Notes: a model not told the origin generated them from the letters alone. A DNA stretch of 64,000 bases from CAVTHW01 sp963734625 (GCA_963734625.1 CAVTHW010000014.1:1-64000), one strand, 5' to 3'. Positions 19,309 to 27,995 are shown, counted from the stretch's first letter. Numbers and translations: made by a program.

Positions 19309-19769
19309 CACTGCAAAGGTCAAGGCCGGGGGAATGCCACATCGCACGGTTCGGGGGCGAGTGGAACCAGCGGGTTCTGTAGACGTGCAAATCGAGTTGA
19401 TTGACTTACCTGGTCACCGGTCGAAGCCAGCGAGAGATGCGGATACCGGACTACAAGGCACAAACCCAGTTGTCTCGGGCTGCGGCCTTCGGCAAACTCC
19501 GGCGGACTAGGGGGCTGGCCGTGCTCTGGGTTTGCCAAGTATGTAATTCCGGCCAGTTCGCCCAGCTCTCAGGCCCGGCGCTTGAGATGTTCAGAGTACC
19601 CTGGGAGCAATTGAAAACAAGGCGGCGCACGAATCATTTGCGGTACCCTCAGTAGTCCACAGGGACCGCCAGTGACCCACAAATTCTACGGACGAAGGTA
19701 ATTTTAAGGATTAAAGATTCGCCCCGCCGCTGGTCCTGTGCGCCACTGTGGCCGCCGTTGCATTGCCAG
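19309..19769. other. Gap without recognisable gene
   Basis: Several short open frames on both strands have neither a ribosome-binding site nor family resemblance. Nothing structured was noticed. Confidence 0.3.
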
Positions 19770-20078
19770 TCAGGCCGGACCTCCCGGCGGAAGGTTGTGC
19801 AACCAGCTCATCAGCTCCTCGTGCGAGTAGCGGACCAGGCTGCCGACCTTGCGAAAGGGCGGGCCTTGCCTTAGAAGACGCCAGCGGCGTAGGGTGGCCA
19901 CAGATACGGCGAGGATCTCGGCCCTCTCATCCAGCATCACTGGGAGGGCGGGGACCTGCGGCATCCCATTCAGTGTCGGCACGTGTTGTTGGGGATGCAA
20001 GAGATCGTTCTGGTGCTTGATGGCATCCCGCAGCCGTTGAATCTCAACGGTGAGGTTTTCGATAGCTTGTTCGAGCAT
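19770..20078 (-). CDS. Excisionase-type HTH DNA-binding protein
   Basis: The protein has 102 residues. An N-terminal coiled coil (about 3-30) precedes a MerR/HTH_17-like domain (about 50-95): LAVSVATLRRWR, then GPPFRKVGSLVRYSHEELMSWL. This is the layout of excisionase or helix-turn-helix adaptor proteins. No integrase is adjacent, so it may be a leftover of an integrated element. I chose the ATG at 20078 over a TTG six codons upstream. Confidence 0.65.
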   Translation of the reverse strand: MLEQAIENLTVEIQRLRDAIKHQNDLLHPQQHVPTLNGMPQVPALPVMLDERAEILAVSVATLRRWRLLRQGPPFRKVGSLVRYSHEELMSWLHNLPPGGPA

Positions 20079-20215
20079 CCGGTTGGTGTACCACAAGTGA
20101 GGCCGCGAGAATCGGTGACGCCGGAGAAGTCCCTTGACTCCGCAGGTCTTGAGCCAGGCCAGAAGTTCCCGCGACGGCTCCTCAACCCCTTGGCTACTGT
20201 CTCTGCGCCTCTTCC

Positions 20216-20647
20216 CTAGGTCGGATCATCAAGTGATCTGCGTGTGCTACTTGGAGTGCTTCGCCCGCGTACCATCCAGTAGATGCCACCGCCTACCGCT
20301 CCCAACACAAACCCAAGGGGACCCGTGATGAAGATGCCAAGCAGGGGCCCTTGCGCCGCCCTGGGAGAGAAGATCATCGGCCCAACGAATCCGACGGTGA
20401 AACCAATCAACCCGGCGGCGACTGCGCCCGCTCCCACACAGGTCGCCAAGCCTCGGGGCCACGACGCACCCAGCTTTCGTCTCCAGATGAACCACGCCAC
20501 AACGAGAGCACACGGCACAGCCCCCACAAGACGAACACTCGGTGATTTGCCAGCCGGAAGAAGGAACCAGAACGGCGACCAGAACACGAAGTAGAAAGTG
20601 GCAACTGTGGCAAACAGCAGGACGAAGATGCGAATCACCGATCTCAT
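20216..20647 (-). CDS. Multi-pass membrane protein, unknown function
   Basis: The protein has 143 residues with four hydrophobic segments (about 5-30, 40-57, 68-92 and 100-125) and a polar C-terminus. No family was recognised. A TATACT box on the minus strand at 20706-20711, inside a sequence like the dispersed repeat, fits as its promoter. Confidence 0.55.
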   Translation of the reverse strand: MRSVIRIFVLLFATVATFYFVFWSPFWFLLPAGKSPSVRLVGAVPCALVVAWFIWRRKLGASWPRGLATCVGAGAVAAGLIGFTVGFVGPMIFSPRAAQGPLLGIFITGPLGFVLGAVGGGIYWMVRGRSTPSSTRRSLDDPT

Positions 20648-20946
20648 CTCGGAACCTCGGTTCTTCTACGTCTAGGATTCTGTGCTTCCGTCCGGTGCAC
20701 CGATGAGTATACCCCCAAACACCGCCGTTGGGGCTGACTCTTCATCATGTCCAACTCCAGCGATTCAGGCTGGAACCGCCAGACACCGCCAACGCCGCTA
20801 TGCGCCGCCATGCGCCGCAGGGCATCGCCGCATCGCAGGATCGCACCGAACAGCCGCCGGTTCAGGTGGCCCTGTGCGAAGAGCCGATACGGTGTGAATC
20901 AGGGGTCTTCTTTTCGTTTCCTGGCCAGCATCGATTGTGCATGTGT

Positions 20947-21306
20947 TTACCGCTGCGACCGCCCGATGAGTAATCGTCCTACGAGTACCGCAACGAACGA
21001 GGCCAGGAGCGAGAACGGGAGCAAGACGATCGCCGCGGCCCCACAGAGGTTGCAACTGGAAGCTAACGCGAACGGTGCCAACACAAGAAGCCCGGCGAGA
21101 CACAGAAATGCAATTCCAGCCCAGAATAGCCAAGGACGACGGAGTGCGGGTTGACGCAAATCCGAGGGTTGCGAGTAGGCTGGGAGGTCGGCCATTACTT
21201 CCTTCGGCGCATCAACGTGTTTGTTCGGATTCTCTGCACCACATTTCGAGCAGACAACATCATAGTCGCCTGCTACGAACCCGCAGTTCGAACAGTTCCA
21301 CCCCAT
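20947..21306 (-). CDS. Zinc-ribbon membrane protein
   Basis: The protein has 119 residues. An N-terminal zinc ribbon (CSNCG and CSKCG, about 5-25) is followed by a linker and two hydrophobic segments (about 58-80 and 88-112). The function is unknown. AGGAGG lies 9 bases before the ATG, and TATAAT (minus strand 21355-21360) sits in a copy of the dispersed repeat about 50 bases upstream. Confidence 0.6.
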   Translation of the reverse strand: MGWNCSNCGFVAGDYDVVCSKCGAENPNKHVDAPKEVMADLPAYSQPSDLRQPALRRPWLFWAGIAFLCLAGLLVLAPFALASSCNLCGAAAIVLLPFSLLASFVAVLVGRLLIGRSQR

Positions 21307-21416
21307 TCGTCATTGCCTCCTCTTGCCCAGAATGTCGTCCCCTAGCCGGGAGCCATTATACGTCCAACCGCCACTGTTGGAGCCGTTTGCTTTATCCTGC
21401 GGATCTCGAAAGGCAA

Positions 21417-22205
21417 TTAACTGGTCGCCGCCGGAGAGCCTGAGCGGCATTTCGCGCACAGGAAGCCCCTCCCTTCCACCTTCTCCAGTCCATAGAAGCT
21501 GGTGAATGTGGTCCCACATCCGTCACAGCGGTTCAAAGCGGCCAAGGCAATAGCGGCGATGTCGGTCGGATCACCTATCGAGCGCCGATAGAGAATCCAC
21601 ATGGCGAGCATCGCCCCAATCAGAGACCCAAGAAAAGCGGTGAACCAAACAAGCCACAACATCGTTATCGTTCCACACAATGCGCCGCCAAAATAGCCAA
21701 CGACGCCACCAACCGCCGCTAGCGCTAGGATCAGCGCTGCGCCTTTCACCTTGTTACGCCACTGTCCGCCTTGGACTGCCTTGCCCAAGATGATCCAGGA
21801 GATGATCACTGGCACGAATAGCAACAGGTCCGTTAACAACAGGACATCTTGATCCTTGAGCCACCATGAAGGGGGCGCGGAATCTGGCGATCCGGGACCG
21901 CCACCTAACAATGCAGTGATAGTGAGCCAGCCCAGCCCATCGCCGATATCCCACTGCAAAAGGAACGCCAAAATCAAGAGCACATTTGAGATGACGGCCA
22001 TATTCACAACGCGCTGTGACGGGGACCGACTGGCGTGCCAATGAAGGGCCGCGTGGAAAACGCAGACGGGAGTGTAGACGATCCAGCCAACCAAGATGAA
22101 CCAGCCGCCCGTCATGAGTCTGACGAGGAAACAACAACCCGCTACGGCAAGCGATGCGGGACCAAGGAACCTGCCCCAACTGGATTGACTACCTGAGATC
22201 TCCAT
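21417..22205 (-). CDS. Multi-pass membrane protein with C-terminal zinc ribbon
   Basis: The protein has about 262 residues and six or seven hydrophobic segments (about 10-70, 75-100, 130-160 and 165-220). It ends with a single zinc-ribbon-like motif, CDGCG then CAKCRSG. The zinc ribbon mirrors the N-terminal one in the next gene downstream (20947-21306). The ATG at 22205 has GGAG 7 bases upstream; an in-frame ATG at 22262 lies inside the dispersed repeat whose TATGAT is at 22265-22270. The function is unknown. Confidence 0.55.
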   Translation of the reverse strand: MEISGSQSSWGRFLGPASLAVAGCCFLVRLMTGGWFILVGWIVYTPVCVFHAALHWHASRSPSQRVVNMAVISNVLLILAFLLQWDIGDGLGWLTITALLGGGPGSPDSAPPSWWLKDQDVLLLTDLLLFVPVIISWIILGKAVQGGQWRNKVKGAALILALAAVGGVVGYFGGALCGTITMLWLVWFTAFLGSLIGAMLAMWILYRRSIGDPTDIAAIALAALNRCDGCGTTFTSFYGLEKVEGRGFLCAKCRSGSPAATS

Positions 22206-22498
22206 CTCTTGCTCCAGGACCGCACTGAGCCAGCCCCAGCGTCCTTGCCTCCTGGCCGCCATCAATCATACATCCAACCGCCTCTGCCGGAGCCGTTCAC
22301 TTCATCCTTTCCATCCGAGCGACTCCGCCTGACACCGCCGGCGTGGCCCTGAATTTCATCGCTGACGCCTCCTGCCTCCCGATTCCCATCACCTACTCCC
22401 CAGTCGCCAGGCATTTTCCATAATTAAGCTGGAAAAGTTTGCATCCGTATATTCTGAGCCTCATCAAACTGAAATAGAAAGGAATACTGGAGGGGACG

Positions 22499-22930
22499 AT
22501 GAAACACAATTTGGCGGTTCTAGCGGTTTTGGTTTTGGCAGCCGTGGCGGTGGTTCCAGCCTCGGCGCAGTCCACGACGCTCAAAGCGAACATTCCATTC
22601 GAATTCTCAGCCGGAACGAGTGTAATGCCGGCTGGAGACTACACGGTTAAAGGGAGCTGGAGCTCTACACGCGTGCTAGTCAGGAGTGACGACTCCAGTG
22701 CTGCTGAGTACCTCACGGCGCAAGCAGGTCAGACGGCTCCGGGCGCTTCCGATAGGAATTCGAAGCTGATCTTCCATCGCGTGGGAGATCAGTACTTTCT
22801 GAGACAAATCGTGAACGGCAGCCTTTCCATGGTGCGGGACATCCCGCTTTCCACCACGGAGCGTGAGCTGGCTGGGAGCGTGGATACGGCCAAGGCTTAC
22901 GAGACAGTGGTGATCCTGGCGAGACTGTAG
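22499..22930 (+). CDS. Secreted small protein of an acidobacterial family
   Basis: The protein has 143 residues. A clear signal peptide (1-23, cleaved after ASA) is followed by a beta-rich domain beginning LKANIPFEFSAG and MPAGDYTVK, a pattern I recognise from many uncharacterised acidobacterial secreted proteins. The biochemical role is unknown. GGAGGGG lies 3-4 bases before the ATG. A rho-independent terminator follows at 22963-23001, so the gene is probably transcribed alone. Confidence 0.72.
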   Translation: MKHNLAVLAVLVLAAVAVVPASAQSTTLKANIPFEFSAGTSVMPAGDYTVKGSWSSTRVLVRSDDSSAAEYLTAQAGQTAPGASDRNSKLIFHRVGDQYFLRQIVNGSLSMVRDIPLSTTERELAGSVDTAKAYETVVILARL

Positions 22931-22962
22931 ACTGTAGTCAACCGCCCGCCAGACTGGAAGGA

Positions 22963-23001
22963 GCGGCCCTGAACCACCAGGTTTCGGGCCGCCCTTTCTG
23001 T
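22963..23001 (+). terminator. Rho-independent terminator
   Basis: GCGGCCC (22963-22969) pairs with GGGCCGC (22986-22992), with weaker pairing continuing inward. The stem is followed by CCTTTCTGTTTCT. It lies 33 bases past the stop of the secreted protein gene. Confidence 0.65.
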
Positions 23002-23137
23002 TTCTGAGCCGGGATTTCCGATTTCGACTCTTGCCCGCCGTCAATCATGCATCCAAACAGTCTCCATTGAGGCCGTTCTTCTTGCTCCACGAAGGACACG
23101 CCGTGAACAGGTCGAATCTGGTCCCGTCTGGAGCGCC

Positions 23138-23587
23138 TCAAAGAGCAACGCTGCCAAGCAGCTCTCGATGAGACGCCGTTTGCTCCTTCATCCAGCGCAG
23201 TGTCTCCAGCACATTGGGCACCGTAGTCGTCACGGCTTCGTCGAGACCACTTTCCAGAAGTGCCTGCTCGATGTCTCTTGCGAACGTCAGAGCATACTGG
23301 GGACTCACCCTTCCGCCCTGGATGTCACCGATCATGGTGGAGATGTCCCGAATCATTCTTTTCACCGTTACTGCTTGATATCTGCCAGGCGAGAACAGAA
23401 GGGGCCGCTCTGCAACGGCCTCCCTGACAAGCTCCAGGGCTGCCGCGTGACCCTCCTCCTGGCTGCTCAGTAGGTCCCAGGTGGCCTTTTGGTGCGGAAT
23501 GAGATTCACCATGGCCCTGTAGTAGAGGCCCACCTGCCGTTCGTTCTCAATCATCAGATCGATTAGTTCCACAAGCTCGGATTTCAC
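23138..23587 (-). CDS. Ferritin-like four-helix protein (tentative)
   Basis: The protein has 149 residues, nearly all helical by composition. Helix 1 has ENERQVGLYYRAM and helix 2 has SQEEGHAAALEL, which resembles the E...ExxH pattern of ferritin-like di-iron proteins. Later helices lack a clear second ExxH, so metal binding is uncertain. It starts at GTG 23587 with GGGAG upstream, and TATACT on the minus strand at 23650-23655 is the likely -10. Confidence 0.45.
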   Translation of the reverse strand: MKSELVELIDLMIENERQVGLYYRAMVNLIPHQKATWDLLSSQEEGHAAALELVREAVAERPLLFSPGRYQAVTVKRMIRDISTMIGDIQGGRVSPQYALTFARDIEQALLESGLDEAVTTTVPNVLETLRWMKEQTASHRELLGSVAL

Positions 23588-23649
23588 GCGGTCGTTCTCC
23601 CATCTGCGGCCATTTCAAGATTCCCGGTGTCACTTCCCACCCTGCGAAG

Positions 23650-23655
23650 AGTATA
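23650..23655 (-). promoter_or_regulatory. TATACT -10 element
   Basis: The minus strand reads GATGTATACTCTTCG about 65 bases upstream of the gene ending at 23138. Confidence 0.45.
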
Positions 23656-23772
23656 CATCTGCCCGCCAACCCGTCAGTGGAGGGAGGATCGACAGAGGGG
23701 GGATCGACCCAGCTGTACTTCGCGGGGCCGATTCCCTGCAACGTTCCGCCCGCCTTAACCTCTGCCAGCCCG

Positions 23773-23789
23773 ACTGCACACTGTGCAGT
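23773..23789. promoter_or_regulatory. 17-bp perfect palindrome ACTGCACA-C-TGTGCAGT
   Basis: The half-sites are perfectly complementary around one central base. The same palindrome, extended to 19 bp, recurs at 24002-24020, and weaker versions occur at 25735-25753 and 28112-28126. It could be an operator or a recombinase site. Confidence 0.5.
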
Positions 23790-23847
23790 AACCGACTTCG
23801 ACATCCTAGACCGGCGCTGCCCCTAAATGCCCTTTAAATCGCGCTAG

Positions 23848-24055
23848 GAGCCCCTACACGCGATTCTTCATGTCCGGCTATGCCTAACCATGGGTCAGGC
23901 CCAGCAACGCGCCTACAGGGCTGCTATTGAGCCTGGATTGTAGGCTGTCGAGTAACACTATCTGCGAGCATCGCTGCATAGCCTCAGCCCCCTACAAGGC
24001 CAACTGCACACTGTGCAGTTACTCTCTGTCAGAATGGCACCTAGGCATATAGACA
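23848..24055 (+). repeat. About 200-bp diverged direct repeat, copy S1
   Basis: It aligns with 25600-25792. Both start GAGCCCCTACACGCGAT, both contain CCGGCTATGCCTAACCA and CAGGCCCAGCAACGCGCC, and both have AGCATCGCTGCATAG before the palindrome. S1 ends with the intact 19-bp palindrome at 24002-24020. The copies flank two small genes. Confidence 0.7.
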
Positions 24056-24308
24056 GACAGGACGGTTACTGAGGACTTGAGTCTCGGATAGCAACTGCCA
24101 CATCGCTGCCTCGCCGACGGTAGGATGAAGAGGAAGTGGAGGGCGACAAAGTGCGTGATCGGCGGTCGCGGTGCTGAGATCAGTCAGTGGGGTGCCCACT
24201 TTGTGGGCCGGTGGGGGTCTTTGCTGAAATCCAGCGGAAGTGGCTGGTTTCTTAGGCGCTTGGACGGATTGTAGCCTTCCCGAAACATGCTAAAAACGTG
24301 TTCAAACC

Positions 24309-24635
24309 ATGGCACTTGACAAGCGCCGCAAAATGGAAACAGGTGCAAGTATGAACGAACTCGATGAACTGAGGCTTAGTACAGGCGCACAACTGCTTGT
24401 GCTTGACTTGGCCAGTGGCTGCACGGCAACCCGTTCCGCTGTCGGGGCTCCCTGCATTGTGATGCGTCTCCCTGGGGCACCGAAGCCAAGAACCAGAGGG
24501 CAGGTGAGCGACTCCGCCGTCCAGGAACTGCTGACCAACAGCTTGGCTGAGCTTCTCGGCGAAGGCCCTCGGCAGCCGCGCAAGCTGACGGCCAAGGGCG
24601 AAGCTTACTATCAGCGGAATCTTAGGCGTCCGTAG
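24309..24635 (+). CDS. Hypothetical protein
   Basis: The frame encodes 108 residues ending with RKLTAKGEAYYQRNL, a basic helical tail. No domain was recognised and no ribosome-binding site precedes the ATG. A later ATG at 24352 is equally possible. It may not be expressed. Confidence 0.35.
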   Translation: MALDKRRKMETGASMNELDELRLSTGAQLLVLDLASGCTATRSAVGAPCIVMRLPGAPKPRTRGQVSDSAVQELLTNSLAELLGEGPRQPRKLTAKGEAYYQRNLRRP

Positions 24636-24654
24636 GAGCTTCGATTTCCGGCGG

Positions 24655-24712
24655 AGGCGACTGGATGTACAATCGATGGTGGCCAGGAAGCCAAAACGGA
24701 AATCCTGGCTAG
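24655..24712 (+). promoter_or_regulatory. Dispersed promoter-like repeat before 24738 gene
   Basis: A full-length member: GGCGGAGGCGACTGGATG, TACAAT at 24668-24673, GATGGTGGCCAGGAAGCC, then CGGAAATCCTGGC. The gene starts about 65 bases after the -10. Confidence 0.55.
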
Positions 24713-24737
24713 GTCGTGAAGACGGAGAGGAGCTACG

Positions 24738-25445
24738 ATGCTGTGGTATTTGGCGTACCTGGTCGGGATTTCCCTGATGACTCTGGTTTCGTTGGCCGCC
24801 GCGATATGGATTGCTATGACCGCCCCAAGACATAGACTGTCGCGCTGGTGGGCAGTGCCCATCTTGCTGTTGTGGTACGTCTTTCTCCCGATCTATTTGA
24901 TCAAACGGTATCAGCTCCGTAGGGCAACGAAAACCTTAGCTTTGGTGGCGGTTGCGGTGATCGTTGCCATCGCCGTCGCCCACCGACCGATGAATCGCGT
25001 TGAGCTAGCGCGCAACAAGGGGGAGGTTTACACAATTGACGCATCGAACTGGGCGCCCAAGTACTACGGGGAAATACCCCCTTGGGACCTCTGGGTAATG
25101 GATGGTGTGCGCATCGTCGTCCCATCCGACCAAATTCTAAGTAAGGGGAGTGCGAGCGTCTTTGTCGCAAGCGGGAGTACCAAGTATTCGGCTGGTGGGT
25201 TCGCCTGGAGGTTGCTGCGCTGGGGACTCGTTCATGGCGATCGAAGGACCCCGTTACGCCGACTCTTGTACGAGGCCGACATGCCAGACTCGGTGGTGCC
25301 CTATCTGCCTGATCCGTTTAATCCAACCGCGTTTGCTTTATGCTTGTGGCTGTTGACCGTGGCCGCCGGGGCGGGTATCGTTCTCGGACCTGTCGGGTCT
25401 ACACAGCCGACCTGCGCCGCAGCCAATACTGCCGATCAGACTTGA
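24738..25445 (+). CDS. Membrane protein, unknown function
   Basis: The protein has 235 residues. There are three hydrophobic segments in the N-terminal 85 residues, a soluble middle domain (about 90-200) and a final hydrophobic segment (about 203-222). GAGAGGAG precedes the ATG. No family was recognised. It stands between the S1 and S2 repeats behind a copy of the promoter-like repeat. Confidence 0.55.
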   Translation: MLWYLAYLVGISLMTLVSLAAAIWIAMTAPRHRLSRWWAVPILLLWYVFLPIYLIKRYQLRRATKTLALVAVAVIVAIAVAHRPMNRVELARNKGEVYTIDASNWAPKYYGEIPPWDLWVMDGVRIVVPSDQILSKGSASVFVASGSTKYSAGGFAWRLLRWGLVHGDRRTPLRRLLYEADMPDSVVPYLPDPFNPTAFALCLWLLTVAAGAGIVLGPVGSTQPTCAAANTADQT

Positions 25446-25599
25446 ATGACTTGGTCTTCTCGCGGAAGTGATTGTCGATGACGACGACGAGGCGCTGCAA
25501 GATCGTCAGATTTCCCGTGAAGGCTCCCAATTCTGCGTATGAGCCCGGGCTCTCTACGAAAACGAGAATCACCGCTGAATACTCTCCAGGCGTCGCAGA

Positions 25600-25792
25600 G
25601 AGCCCCTACACGCGATCCACCAGGCCCGGCTATGCCTAACCAGGGGCCAGGCCCAGCAACGCGCCCACGGGGCGGATATTGAGTAACAACACTTATCAGC
25701 ATCGCTGCATAGGCCCCCCTGTCAATCGGGCCAACTCCATAGTGTCCAGTTAGCCTCTGTGAGTATTGGCTCAATAGACATATACGGGACGC
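25600..25792 (+). repeat. About 200-bp diverged direct repeat, copy S2
   Basis: Counterpart of 23848-24055. The middle is shorter by about 15 bases and the palindrome is decayed (CTCCATAGTGTCCAG). It lies just left of the AT-richer mobile element, so it could mark an older element boundary. Confidence 0.65.
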
Positions 25793-25976
25793 TGCGCATC
25801 GTGCTCTGGAAAACAGGAGTTGATGCCGCAGTTCTGTTATGCACTTTGCCCGCTGCACAGTATCATGAGGTCGTAGTTATTCATTTTTGCAAAACGTGAG
25901 CAACTAGATCGCATTTTTCTTACAACTATATTTCCTGTGTTATTAACACGTTGCGACGAACGTTGTCCCTAAAGAC

Positions 25977-26004
25977 TTGACAAGTTGACAACCTGTGTTA
26001 TAAT
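25977..26004 (+). promoter_or_regulatory. Near-consensus sigma70 promoter of the noncoding locus
   Basis: TTGACA (25977-25982), 16 bases, TATAAT (25999-26004). Both hexamers are perfect. Transcription should start near 26011. Confidence 0.75.
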
Positions 26005-26120
26005 TGTATCGTGAGAGCTGCCGAAAGGCAGCCGTGCTGTAAGGGCGTATGACTGTCCTTCCCGCCGTCTACAACATCGGTAAGGGATCGCATTCGGGAA
26101 CTTAGGTGGCAACCAGTATA

Positions 26121-26187
26121 AAAGCTCGATAACCGCGAACCAAACCGGAGAGTCAACCGGGAATCTAGTTCGATGGGAATCTTCCTG
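26121..26187 (+). repeat. 67-bp exact direct repeat, unit 1
   Basis: Identical over 67 bases to 26299-26365. It begins AAAGCTCGATAACCGCG and ends GGGAATCTTCCTG. The inner CCGG-AGAGTCAA-CCGG can form a short hairpin. Confidence 0.9.
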
Positions 26188-26298
26188 AGCGGGTGTGTTG
26201 CTAGTGCTGAGGTCGAAACACCTGACCAAAGCAGATAACCGGGCGAAAGGTCCTGATGAGCGGCGGTGAAGGGTAGCAGGGGAAAGAGAACGAGTCTC

Positions 26299-26365
26299 AA
26301 AGCTCGATAACCGCGAACCAAACCGGAGAGTCAACCGGGAATCTAGTTCGATGGGAATCTTCCTG
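26299..26365 (+). repeat. 67-bp exact direct repeat, unit 2
   Basis: Identical to 26121-26187. The flanking sequences differ completely, so the unit itself is what is conserved or was recently copied. Confidence 0.9.
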
Positions 26366-26683
26366 TAGGACGCTGTACTCAGGCACGTAAAGGTCGGACC
26401 AAGACCTAACGCGGGTAACCGCAACGGTTTTAAACCGAGTGAGTCGAAACCCAGTCTAGGCTGTCTAGGCTAAGAAGAACTAGGCCCTGCGGCTCCATAC
26501 TGTACGTGTGGCATCATGCGAATCCTAACGGGTAAGGATTCGTGTGCCCGCTCACCACCTGTACGACCTAGGGAGCAATTTAGAATCTATAAAAAAACTA
26601 TAGAGCGAAGCGAACAGGTCGCCCCCTGTCTCAGGCCGCTATAAGAGAGAACGCAGGAGGCAAGACAAGGAAGACCGGGCAAA

Positions 26684-26880
26684 ACAGGGCCTAGCGATGC
26701 TCGGTTGAGCTAAGCCACACAAAACAAAGCCTGGTTGAGCCTAGCAGGGCTTGGTTTAGCGCCCCCTGTCATCACTGAATAGGCCCCCAGAGAACCACCA
26801 GAGAATCACAAGCCGAACCAGGGTTTAGCCTCGCCTTGGCCCAGCAGGGCCTGGTTTAGCCTAGCGATGCCTAGTCAGGG
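26684..26880 (+). repeat. Iteron-like degenerate repeats
   Basis: GCCTGGTTGAGCCTAGC (26729-26745) and GCCTGGTTTAGCCTAGC (26849-26865) differ at one base. GCCTAGCGATGC occurs at 26689-26700 and 26859-26870, and shorter versions (GGTTGAGC, TTGGTTTAGC, GGGTTTAGCC) lie between. The array resembles iterons for a replication or regulatory protein, or repeats of a long RNA. Confidence 0.55.
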
Positions 26881-26980
26881 CTGAACTGGGCCAAACAAAG
26901 TCAGAAATCCCGCTAGGTTAAGTATTTTCAGTCGCCCGAACAGGGAGCGAGTGTGAACGAGTCGGTGAACTGAAGCAGAG

Positions 26981-27007
26981 TGTACAATCTATGGTGGCCA
27001 GGAGAGG
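26981..27007 (+). promoter_or_regulatory. Dispersed promoter/SD repeat before methyltransferase
   Basis: TACAAT (26983-26988) followed by ATGGTGGCCAGGAGAGGG. The repeat's GGCCAGGAG ends just before the ATG at 27012 and would act as ribosome-binding site. Confidence 0.55.
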
Positions 27008-27011
27008 GACC

Positions 27012-27995
27012 ATGGACTGGAGACTGTGGGATGATCCGACCAACATCGAGAACCGGAACGCAGGCAACGGTGGTGATATAGTAAAACACACCGTCTACCT
27101 TGCGGCTTTACGCTTTCTCCTTCAGCAGGAACCCTGGAAGCACGGCCTGAATCTGCGAGAATGTCATGCTGGCCGAGGCATCTACCAGATTCCGAATGAC
27201 GACGCTCGGATCAGGCTGCTTTCATGCCTTTACTCAAGCCCGGTCATCGACCGTACAGTCTTCCTACAAGACGTGCAGCGTGATCTCCTTGGGGCGTTGG
27301 GATGCTGGCCGTGTCCAGTGGAGGGTTCTTGGTTGTACGCCGGGTCAGCATTGACTAACGCCTGGATTCTGTCCAAGCAGCAGCCCGGCGCTCACAGCCT
27401 GGATCTCTACAATGGCAGCCTGACACGCGGCGAATCCTGCGGGCTGTGCTTGACCGGCATTCAACTTGACGAGCACCTGCATGTGAACGTCCCACCCACT
27501 GGAGAATCGGGCGAGACCTTCGACGGCGAGGCTTACATCGAGCAGCAGATCGGAACATGGGGTAAGCGGGACGTGGTCTTGCTTGACCCCTTCGCGATGT
27601 GGCGGCAAGCTGCTGACCAGCCTAGACGTGATCGCTATGGAGCCATCTTCGAAGCCTTGATCAGGCATGGAACCGATGCACCGTCACTGATCCTGTTCTG
27701 GACCTGGGGAAGGGCTTTCCCAGTCGCTGACGGGGATCTGGACGGCACGGCAAGACCCGTCAGGAACGGCTATGCGACTCTGCGGGCCAAACTCCACAAG
27801 CTGGATTCCATTTCGTGCTGGCCAAGTGGCGTTGGGGCCTTCAGTTCGCAATGTGGGTCCTGGTGCCGACGCAGCATCTCACAGCACTCAGAGACTGAGA
27901 TCGACAAGCACTGCCACCAACTCTCGGAGCACCTGATTCGACAGGGTTGCGGAGAGAATCTGAGTCATCCCACCGTAGAGGTCGCAATCGACTGA
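27012..27995 (+). CDS. RlmJ-like SAM-dependent methyltransferase
   Basis: The protein has 327 residues. The N-terminal part reads NAGNGGDIVKHTVYLAAL and then ECHAGRGIY, matching the HAGN..D..KH and DTHAG.G.Y motifs of RlmJ-type rRNA adenine methyltransferases. Near residue 190 LLDPFAMW takes the place of the catalytic DPPY. TcmP proteins of mobile elements are a related alternative. Several Cys residues (CWPCP, SCGLC) are not part of the RlmJ core. It is the only gene between the noncoding locus and Rep. A DNA or rRNA target is possible; none is shown. I chose the ATG at 27012, since 26991 lies inside the repeat. Confidence 0.55.
   Translation: MDWRLWDDPTNIENRNAGNGGDIVKHTVYLAALRFLLQQEPWKHGLNLRECHAGRGIYQIPNDDARIRLLSCLYSSPVIDRTVFLQDVQRDLLGALGCWPCPVEGSWLYAGSALTNAWILSKQQPGAHSLDLYNGSLTRGESCGLCLTGIQLDEHLHVNVPPTGESGETFDGEAYIEQQIGTWGKRDVVLLDPFAMWRQAADQPRRDRYGAIFEALIRHGTDAPSLILFWTWGRAFPVADGDLDGTARPVRNGYATLRAKLHKLDSISCWPSGVGAFSSQCGSWCRRSISQHSETEIDKHCHQLSEHLIRQGCGENLSHPTVEVAID

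Larger units (their letters stand above)
26011..26680 (+). ncRNA. Candidate large structured noncoding RNA
   Basis: No credible protein frame exists on either strand, yet a perfect promoter reads into the region. Hairpins include GCTGCC-GAAA-GGCAGC (26017-26032), AAGG/CCTT (26041-26060), CGAATCC/GGATTCG (26519-26542) and TCTATA/TATAGA (26585-26603). A 67-base unit is repeated exactly at 26121-26187 and 26299-26365, a 178-base period. The size and repeated domains recall large ornate bacterial RNAs such as ROOL or GOLLD, but I cannot match it to any. The 3' end is unknown. Confidence 0.45.

Noticed and set aside
19320..19660. Open frames around 19.4-19.6 kb as a small gene
   Set aside because: No start context and no recognisable family; overlapping frames on both strands are equally long.
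22370..22498. Riboswitch in the leader of the secreted protein gene
   Set aside because: The stretch is AT-richer and short, with no conserved aptamer core seen.
26121..26365. Repeats considered as a CRISPR array
   Set aside because: There are only two units of 67 bases with a 111-base spacer, and no cas genes are nearby.
25969..26424. 151-codon open frame on the minus strand across the noncoding locus
   Set aside because: It reads the two identical 67-base units in different frames, has no domain and no ribosome-binding site, and opposes a perfect promoter on the other strand.
26460..26560. Group II intron domain V or RNase P-like motif
   Set aside because: The GAGC/GAAA-type domain V hairpin and the RNase P P4 sequence are not present, and no reverse transcriptase is nearby.
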